From NCBI GenBank assembly GCA_021778415.1, contig JAJYCL010000014.1, positions 1 to 64,000 of the forward strand: 64,000 nt of DNA. Direction: 5' to 3'. The position numbers and the translations under genes were made by a program. Every line of letters begins with the position of its first letter. Position 1 is the first letter of the stretch. Below, piece after piece: positions 58,738 to 64,000 of the stretch. Source of the DNA: a bacterium (GTDB taxonomy: Bacteria > Vulcanimicrobiota > Vulcanimicrobiia > Vulcanimicrobiales > Vulcanimicrobiaceae). The notes under the pieces are model-generated. The model saw only the letters and a program-made list of their open reading frames with translations, did no database searches and had not been told where the DNA came from.

Positions 58738-59411
58738 ATGCCGCGCTCGCTCCTCATGCTTCGAGACGCTCGCTGCGCTCGCTCCTCAGCATGACAGATA
58801 CGAGCTTGTCACCCTGAGGAGCGTGCGAAGCACGCGTCTCGAAGGGCGCTCGCTGCGCTCGCTCCTCATGCTTCGAGACGCTCGCTGCGCTCGCTCCTCA
58901 GCACGACAGCACTTTGTCACCCTGAGGAGCGTGCGAAGCACGCGTCTCGAAGGGCGCTCGCTATGCTCGCTCCTCATGCTTCGAGACGCTCGCTGCGCTC
59001 GCTCCTCAGCATGACAGCACTTTGTCACCCTGAGGAGCGCACGAAGTGCGCGTCTCGAAGGGCGCTCGCTGCGCTCGCTCCTCATGCTTCGAGACGCTCG
59101 CTACGCTCGCTCCTCAGCATGACAGCATGTTGTCACCCTGAGGAGCGCACGCAGTGCGCGTCTCGAAGGGCGCTCGCTCCTCAGCACGACAGCACTTTGT
59201 CACCCTGAGGAGCGCACGGAGTGCGCGTCTCGAAGGGCGCTCGCTGCGCTCGCTCCTCAGCCTGACAGATACGAGCTTGTCACCCTGAGGAGCGCACGCA
59301 GTGCGCGTCTCGAAGGGCGCTCGCTCCTCAGCACGACAGCACTTTGTCACCCTGAGGAGCGCACGCAGTGCGCGTCTCGAAGGGCGCTCGCTCCTCAGCA
59401 TGACAGTACGG
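58738..59411. repeat. Tandem REP array, seven units, periods 108/80/67 bp
   Basis: TGTCACCCTGAGGAGCG recurs at 58807, 58915, 59023, 59131, 59198, 59278 and 59345, giving periods 108, 108, 108, 67, 80 and 67. The full unit has a forward module (hairpin GCGTGC-GAA-GCACGC, GTCTCGAAGG, CTCGCTGCGCTCGCTCCTCA) and a second, opposite-style module (CTTCGAGACGCTCGCTGCG...CTCAGCATGACAG). The 67-bp units lack 41 bp between two CTCGCTCCTCA copies. Hairpin arms vary with compensating changes (GCGCAC/GTGCGC). Short open frames inside are repeat-derived and not genes. The left edge lies 52 bases from the radical-SAM partner's start. Confidence 0.93.
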
Positions 59412-60336
59412 GTGTCGCTGTTTGGAGGAGCGTCGGGAGGCGATGGGCTTCGGCGAGGAAGGCATCGTGGCCGTGCGATGTGGGAAGCTCAAGATAATGA
59501 GCGTTGACGTTTTTGTCGCTAAGACGCGTGACTGCGGCACGTATCTCTTCGGGGCGGAAAAGCCAATCTGACGATAGACCGACAAAAGTCAGCGGCGGAG
59601 TCTCCGGCGACCACTTAGCAGCGCGCAGATCGAACGAGTCCATGGCGTGCGTGAGTGCCGTGTAGGTTTGCGGATCAATCCGTTCGATGATGCGCTCGGC
59701 TTGCAGTTCGAGAAATCCCTCAACGTCGAAGCGATCGGCTCCCGAGCGATCCGAGCGACGATCGTGGCGTTCGGCGAGTAATGCATCGCTCTTATACGAC
59801 AGCATCGCGATTTTGCGGGCGAGTCGTAATCCATTGAGGCCATCAAGGGAAATGGCCTCACGCTGAACGGCATTGAGCGCAATGCCCATAGCGCTATGGT
59901 GATCGTGCGCACCGATGATGATCGCCTCACCGACGCGGCGAGGAGTGTCATGAGCCCACTGCAACGCCTGCATACCGCCCATCGAGCCTCCAATCACCAG
60001 CGCAATATTTTCAATGCCTAGTTGCTCGAGTGCGCGGCGTTGCGCGCGGACGATGTCAGCGATCGTTATTCTCTCGGTCGTGCGCGTCGATCCATAGCAC
60101 GAACCGAGCATGTTGATGCCGATGATACATCGATCCGTCGGGTCGAGATATTTTCCGACCCCAATGATCCCCGACCACCAATGTGCCACGCGATGATCGC
60201 CGGTAAGGGCGTGAAGCACGAGGGTCGTTGGACTCGTTGTTGGATCACCGTAGATTGCGACACGCTGCTCGACTGCGGGAAGCGTTGTCCCGCAGTCGAG
60301 CGTGAGATTTCCGATGGGTATCGTCTTTTCGATCAT
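59395..60336 (-). CDS. metX: Homoserine O-acetyltransferase
   Basis: 313 residues. It acetylates homoserine for the MetY route to methionine. It is an alpha/beta-hydrolase with LVLHALTGDHRVAHWW, nucleophile VIGGSMGGMQALQW, catalytic Asp in LSSDWLFRPEE and His in TSHGHDAFLAEA. It is shorter than typical MetX (~350-380) mainly by a reduced lid. The last codons (VLSC and stop) lie inside the REP array, so the original C-terminus may have been altered by repeat insertion. It overlaps metY by 4 bases. MetX and succinyl-preferring MetA-like activity cannot be separated by sequence alone. Confidence 0.92.
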   Translation of the reverse strand: MIEKTIPIGNLTLDCGTTLPAVEQRVAIYGDPTTSPTTLVLHALTGDHRVAHWWSGIIGVGKYLDPTDRCIIGINMLGSCYGSTRTTERITIADIVRAQRRALEQLGIENIALVIGGSMGGMQALQWAHDTPRRVGEAIIIGAHDHHSAMGIALNAVQREAISLDGLNGLRLARKIAMLSYKSDALLAERHDRRSDRSGADRFDVEGFLELQAERIIERIDPQTYTALTHAMDSFDLRAAKWSPETPPLTFVGLSSDWLFRPEEIRAAVTRLSDKNVNAHYLELPTSHGHDAFLAEAHRLPTLLQTATPVLSC

Positions 60337-61631
60337 GCTCGCAGAGCTTGCTCCAGATCGGCAAGAAGATCGTTGATATCTTCGATGCCGATGGAAAGGC
60401 GAATCGTTGTGCTTTCGATACCGCTGCGTCGTTGGTCTTCCGGTGACAATTGCGCGTGAGTTGTCGATGCCGGGTGAATAACCAATGATTTCGCATCGCC
60501 GACATTGGCGAGCAACGAGAACAGCCGCAGACGGTCGATAACACCACGAGCGACGGTTTCGTCGCCATGAATCTGGAACGAAAGAATTGCGCCGCCTTTC
60601 GCATCGCGCAGGTATTTGCGGGCTCGTTCATGTGCGGAATCGGAAATTAGGCCAGGATATCGGACCGAAGCAACGCGAGGATGCACAGCGAGGAACTCTG
60701 CAATTTTCTGCGCGTTTTCGCAATGACGTTCAAGACGCAACGCCAGCGTTTCAATGCCGAGAAGAAGCAGCCACGAATTAAACGGCGAAATTGCCGCACC
60801 GACATCACGCAATAATTGCACGCGTGCTTTGGCGATAAAGGCTGCCGGTCCGAATGCTTGCGTGTACACAAGCCCATGATAGGATGAATCGGGCGCAACA
60901 AATTCTGCAAAACGCGGTGAAGCAGCCCAATCGAATTTTCCGGAGTCAACGATGATGCCCCCGACGGCGACACCATGACCACCGAGAAATTTTGTTGCCG
61001 AATGGACGACGATATCGGCCCCGAATGTGATCGGCTTTACCAGATATGGCGAGGCAAGCGTGTTATCGACGACGAGCGGGAGGCCATACTCATGAGCGAT
61101 GGCGGCGAGGCGTTCGATGTCGAGAACATCGATCCGCGGATTTCCAATGGTTTCCGCATAGATGGCTTTCGTATTCGGACGAATAGCTGCCCGAACGTCG
61201 AGGTCATTGTCGGCATCGACAAAGCTGACGTTGATGCCAAAGCGTGGCAGTGTGTGGGCGAAGGCATTAAACGTTCCGCCGTAGAGGGAACCTGAGGAAA
61301 CGATGTGATCGCCGCTTCGTGCGAGCGTTGCAAGCGCGTAGATGACGGCTGCCTGACCAGATGCAACAGCGAGTGCGCCGATGCCGCCTTCGAGCGCTGC
61401 GACCCGCTCTTCGAGTACGGCTGTCGTCGGATTGCCGATACGTGTATAGATGTTCCCCAGTTCTTCGAGCCCGAAGAGTCGCGCGGCGTGGGCGGTATCG
61501 TCGAAAAGATACGACGTCGTTTGATAGATGGGGACGGCGCGCGATTTTGTCGTGGTGTCGCCGTCGTGACCGCCGTGAACGGCAAGTGTCTCAAAACCTG
61601 GAGTCGATGGACGTTCCAATGTGGAGCTCAT
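60333..61631 (-). CDS. metY: O-acetylhomoserine aminocarboxypropyltransferase/cystathionine gamma-synthase family
   Basis: 432 residues from MSSTLERPSTPGFETLAVHGG; the longer frame lies within hom. It is a PLP enzyme with YQTTSYLFDD, RIGNPTTAVLEERVAALEGG, the aldehyde-lysine motif VHSATKFLGGHGVAVGG and ANVGDAKSLVIHPASTTH. The LANVGD and length (~430) favour O-acetylhomoserine sulfhydrylase (direct sulfide use to homocysteine) rather than MetB. It lies between hom and metX with ATGA overlaps on both sides, forming a homoserine-to-homocysteine operon. Confidence 0.94.
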   Translation of the reverse strand: MSSTLERPSTPGFETLAVHGGHDGDTTTKSRAVPIYQTTSYLFDDTAHAARLFGLEELGNIYTRIGNPTTAVLEERVAALEGGIGALAVASGQAAVIYALATLARSGDHIVSSGSLYGGTFNAFAHTLPRFGINVSFVDADNDLDVRAAIRPNTKAIYAETIGNPRIDVLDIERLAAIAHEYGLPLVVDNTLASPYLVKPITFGADIVVHSATKFLGGHGVAVGGIIVDSGKFDWAASPRFAEFVAPDSSYHGLVYTQAFGPAAFIAKARVQLLRDVGAAISPFNSWLLLLGIETLALRLERHCENAQKIAEFLAVHPRVASVRYPGLISDSAHERARKYLRDAKGGAILSFQIHGDETVARGVIDRLRLFSLLANVGDAKSLVIHPASTTHAQLSPEDQRRSGIESTTIRLSIGIEDINDLLADLEQALRA

Positions 61632-62788
61632 GCGAGGGTTTCCTTTCCCGGTCGGGAGTGCGCCACGAGAAGTGGCGAGACCGGAGCTGTGAGGATTGAG
61701 TCCTCCCACACGGCATAGCGTGGGAGCGTTCGATTCCGCGTCAAGCGGTCGAAGAGTGGTGTAGCATGCGCCTGCGCTAGTCCGTGTGCGCGTTGGCGTA
61801 GCGGAAGAAACGTTCGACGTTCGGCGATGGCACGAAGCGTGCTGATAATATCGCCAAGAACGGCGCTTGCTGTGGCGTTTCCGCCTGCGCCTTGGCCGCG
61901 CAGAAGCAGTGCTCCCGAATCCCGCCCGATAACGGTAATCGCATTTTCCGGCCCATGCAACTGCGCGAAGGGATGCGACGCATGCACCAGTAGTGGAGCA
62001 ACTTCGGCCGCGATGCCCTCATCCGTGCGCCTTGCTGCGGCGACGAGACGGATGTGATAATCGAGCATCTGCGCACGGGCGACATCGCGTTGCGTGATAT
62101 TGGCGATCCCCGCGCTCGCGATTCGAGACGTCGTAAGCGGTACGCCGAAACCGAGTTGCGCAAGCACGGCGAGCTTATGCGTGGTATCGATGCCTTCAAC
62201 GTCGTTTCGAGGATCGGCCTCTGCGTATCCAAGCGCTTGTGCTTGCGCGAGCGCATCGGCGTAGGAAGCCCCGTTTTCCATCGCTTCAAGAACGAAATTG
62301 CAGGTTCCATTGAGGACGCCGGCAACGGCTTCGACACGATCTCCGGCCAGTGCTTCACTTAGGATGCGAAGCACCGGAATTGCGCTACCAACCGCCGCTT
62401 CATAGCGAAGGTGACTACCGCGTGCAGAGGCAAGTGCGTGGAGGCGCGGTCCCTGCGTTGCGAGCAAATCTTTGTTCGCGCTAATGACATGACGGCCCGA
62501 ATACAGTGCAGATTCGACGAGTTCGCTTGCAAGCGTTGTGCCGCCGATGCATTCGACAATAATATCGATGCGTGGATCGTCGACGAGAGCGCGAGCGTCG
62601 TCCGTGAAGAGCGAGGGGGCGATCGCAGCTTCACGCGGCTTAGTCAAATTTCCAATGGCGATCCCGTGGAGCGTAAAGGATGCGCCGGCACGCGCAATGA
62701 GCGCGTCGCGTTCTTCGAGGAGTCGCGTTGCGACGGCCGTTCCGACCGTTCCGCAACCGAGAATGCCGATTCCGACGGCGATATCCAT
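61628..62788 (-). CDS. hom: Homoserine dehydrogenase
   Basis: 386 residues. It reduces aspartate semialdehyde to homoserine. It shows GILGCGTVGTAVATRLL, ISANKDLLA, VAGVLNGTCNFVLEAM, ALGYAEADPRNDVEGIDTTHKLAVLAQ and the catalytic Lys/Asp in that stretch. There is no C-terminal ACT domain (~430 residues in regulated forms), so threonine feedback may be absent or elsewhere. The start ATG has CTAGGAGGCAG upstream. A hairpin separates it from thrB; it is coupled to metY. Confidence 0.95.
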   Translation of the reverse strand: MDIAVGIGILGCGTVGTAVATRLLEERDALIARAGASFTLHGIAIGNLTKPREAAIAPSLFTDDARALVDDPRIDIIVECIGGTTLASELVESALYSGRHVISANKDLLATQGPRLHALASARGSHLRYEAAVGSAIPVLRILSEALAGDRVEAVAGVLNGTCNFVLEAMENGASYADALAQAQALGYAEADPRNDVEGIDTTHKLAVLAQLGFGVPLTTSRIASAGIANITQRDVARAQMLDYHIRLVAAARRTDEGIAAEVAPLLVHASHPFAQLHGPENAITVIGRDSGALLLRGQGAGGNATASAVLGDIISTLRAIAERRTFLPLRQRAHGLAQAHATPLFDRLTRNRTLPRYAVWEDSILTAPVSPLLVAHSRPGKETLA

Positions 62789-62822
62789 TCCTTCTGCCTC
62801 CTAGTGAGATGGGAAAGCGAGG

Positions 62823-62861
62823 AAACAAACGAGCCCCCCGCATCAGATGCGAGGGGCTCGT
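62823..62861 (-). terminator. Strong hairpin between thrB and hom
   Basis: ACGAGCCCC and GGGGCTCGT pair perfectly (9 bp) with an inner CGCATC/GATGCG stem, about 15 bp in all. On the minus strand TTTGTTTCC follows. It could end the thrC-thrB transcript or attenuate hom. No known SAM or threonine leader is recognised, and there is no peptide rich in Thr or Met before it. Confidence 0.6.
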
Positions 62862-63010
62862 GCAAGCTCTAGTTTTTGAGCGCTACTTATGTGAGCGCGT
62901 GCACGAAACTCCCCGCAGAATGCATTTCCTGCATTCGCGAAGTCGGACACGACGACATAGTGCTCGTAAACATTTGTGCCGTTGTACCACGGGCAAGCGT
63001 AGGCGGTCAA
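62843..63010 (-). CDS. Possible small ORF or gene remnant between thrB and hom
   Basis: A 55-codon frame from TTG 63010, four bases after the thrB stop codon, ending in the hairpin. It encodes TAYACPWYNGTNVYEHYVV, then SDFANAGNAFCGEF. The composition looks protein-like (two Cys, aromatic-rich, few Arg until the end) and unlike the shadow frames here. No Shine-Dalgarno is visible and I know no family. It may be a remnant of a secreted domain or chance. Confidence 0.25.
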   Translation of the reverse strand: MTAYACPWYNGTNVYEHYVVVSDFANAGNAFCGEFRARAHISSAQKLELARAPRI

Positions 63011-63015
63011 GTGTA

Positions 63016-63909
63016 TTAACCAAAATTTGAGGTGAAGCGTAGCCCGCGCATAGCCGGGCGGAGGAGTATTGTGCGTGAGGGAATTCCGGCCTTAGCAAAA
63101 CATGCTTCGATGCGGTCGGAAAGCGCGCCATTGGCGTGCGGGCGGGTAAATGCAATCAGAGATGGGCCCGCGCCTGAAAGCGCGATACCAAAGAGATCGC
63201 GATGCTCGATGGCAAGAGCGTCTGTCAGACCCGGAATATGTTTGGCGCGATAGGGTTGGTGCGTACGGTCTTGCATCGCAGCGCCAAGTATTGCCATCTC
63301 GCCGGATGCGAGTGCGGCTCCTAAAAGCGCTGCATGTTGTGAAGCAAAGACGACATCGTTGCGATCATACCGATCGGGGAGGAGTTTGCGGGCCTTGGCC
63401 GTGGCGAAATTAAGTTCCGGGATCGTAACGAAGATGCGCATCGCCGACATCGGCGTAAACCGCAAGTACGATGTAGCATCGGTGGCGATGATAATGCCGC
63501 CGTACATCGCCGGCAAGGCATTATCGGGATGCCCTTCGATATCGCAAAGGAGCTCGGCGAGGTCTTTGTGCGAAACGCGATTGTGGGAGGCGCGAGCCGC
63601 GATAGCAAGGCCGAGCGCCGCTGCCGCCGCACTCGATCCTAACCCTTTGCCTAACGGGATACGATTGTCGACTTCGATGGTCACCGAAGGCAGTTTCGAG
63701 GAGATCCGGTGCATCGCCGAGATGATCAGCTTTTCGACGCCATCGTGCGTTGGAGCGGTTTCGTTGCCAACGAATTCCAATGCAAAACGACGCGATGGCT
63801 TTACTCGCGCGGTCATGCGTAGGTTGAGGGCGATTCCGACAGCATCGAATCCCGGCCCAAGATTCGCGCTGGATGCCGGAGCGCTAACGGAAAAAGCTTT
63901 ATCCGACAT
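63016..63909 (-). CDS. thrB: Homoserine kinase
   Basis: 297 residues from ATG 63909, which overlaps the thrC stop by 11 bases. It is a GHMP kinase that phosphorylates homoserine. VSAPASSANLGPGFDAVGIAL at the N-terminus, the ATP loop IPLGKGLGSSAAAAALGLAIA, GHPDNALPAMYGGI and the C-terminal ALSGAGPSLIAF phosphate motif are all present. Upstream Met residues lie within thrC. Pathway: homoserine to threonine with the thrC gene just upstream. Confidence 0.95.
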   Translation of the reverse strand: MSDKAFSVSAPASSANLGPGFDAVGIALNLRMTARVKPSRRFALEFVGNETAPTHDGVEKLIISAMHRISSKLPSVTIEVDNRIPLGKGLGSSAAAAALGLAIAARASHNRVSHKDLAELLCDIEGHPDNALPAMYGGIIIATDATSYLRFTPMSAMRIFVTIPELNFATAKARKLLPDRYDRNDVVFASQHAALLGAALASGEMAILGAAMQDRTHQPYRAKHIPGLTDALAIEHRDLFGIALSGAGPSLIAFTRPHANGALSDRIEACFAKAGIPSRTILLRPAMRGLRFTSNFG

Positions 63910-64000
63910 GGCGTTTGTGCTCGTCGCGAGCATCCGCGACGCGAAGACTCGCGGCGGAATCCTTGAGGACATGGCCGGTGAGAACGCAGACAACATCGTC
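63899..64000 (-). CDS. thrC: Threonine synthase, C-terminal end (partial)
   Basis: The last 33 codons of an open frame that enters from the right edge. DDVVCVLTGHVLKDSAAS matches the VVCVLTGHGLKDP C-terminal motif of threonine synthase, a PLP enzyme converting phosphohomoserine to threonine. It precedes thrB with an 11-base overlap. Only the end is visible, so the call rests on this motif and context. Confidence 0.75.
   Translation of the reverse strand, partial: DDVVCVLTGHVLKDSAASLRVADARDEHKRHVG

Noticed and set aside
58786-59401. Open frames and CRISPR-like periodicity in the 59-kb array
   Set aside because: The frames encode only REP translations (repeated SERPSRR and HPEER segments). 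The units are contiguous palindromic modules without unique spacers, and no cas genes are near, so it is not a CRISPR array.
62883-63155. 90-codon minus-strand frame overlapping the thrB 3' end
   Set aside because: It overlaps thrB in another frame and is Arg/Cys-rich without protein-like pattern.

Overview
The window reads as about 64 kb of chromosome from a free-living bacterium. It is gene-dense, with short gaps, many ATGA/GTGA stop-start overlaps, several GTG/TTG starts, lipoprotein signal peptides and dispersed REP-like palindromes. There are no rRNA genes, CRISPR arrays, transposases or phage genes. My best guess at lineage is a poorly cultured phylum such as Candidatus Eremiobacterota (WPS-2), but this is a low-confidence impression from gene style, not a placement.

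Layout. 0-9 kb: accessory genes, mostly on the minus strand (acetate-type transporter, secreted hydrolase, EXORDIUM-like secreted protein, AI-2E family exporter, VOC protein, one frameshifted gene, S1C serine protease). 9.0-9.2 kb: a tRNA-Glu/tRNA-Gln pair with promoter and terminator. 9.5-15 kb: sugar nucleotidyltransferase, GT4 glycosyltransferase, an alpha/alpha-toroid protein and a UvrD/PcrA helicase. 15-18.8 kb: the lysine/aspartate operon dapB-asd-lysC-dapA, running into a WecG/TagA glycosyltransferase and a second nucleotidyltransferase. 20.6-25.4 kb: comF-ribD-ribE, a thioesterase and two zinc MDR dehydrogenases. 26.5-29.5 kb: arsR-acr3-arsC facing a Tet-like MFS pump. 29.7-31.6 kb: a RibBA with an N-terminal XRE helix-turn-helix, then ribH. 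31.7-34.1 kb: a zinc-ribbon protein, mtnA and holA.

34.1-47.8 kb is a long purine locus: purB, a PurC-PurE-like fusion, purL, purQ, purS, two tandem archaeal-type purP genes, tpx, guaA, purD, a BI-1 family gene and purF. It resumes at 54.3-56.5 kb with purM and a GNAT-PurN fusion. Together these give every step from PRPP to AICAR except a clearly active PurE. The AICAR formylation step is apparently supplied by ATP/formate-dependent PurP instead of PurH. No PurH, PurO, PurK or separate PurE is visible here.

47.9-54.3 kb (minus strand) holds a CadC-like regulator, an esterase, LprI-like and other secreted proteins, and the coupled set pepA-panB-bluB. 56.5-58.7 kb has a NirJ1/AhbC-like radical SAM protein and a partner whose radical-SAM cysteine motif is destroyed. 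58.7-59.4 kb is a 7-unit REP array with a 108-bp main period. 59.4-64 kb (minus strand) is the homoserine branch: thrC (partial), thrB, a hairpin, then hom-metY-metX.

The most notable items are the bacterial tandem purP pair in a purine operon that also has a degenerate PurE domain, the XRE-RibBA fusion, and the radical-SAM pair with one inactivated member.
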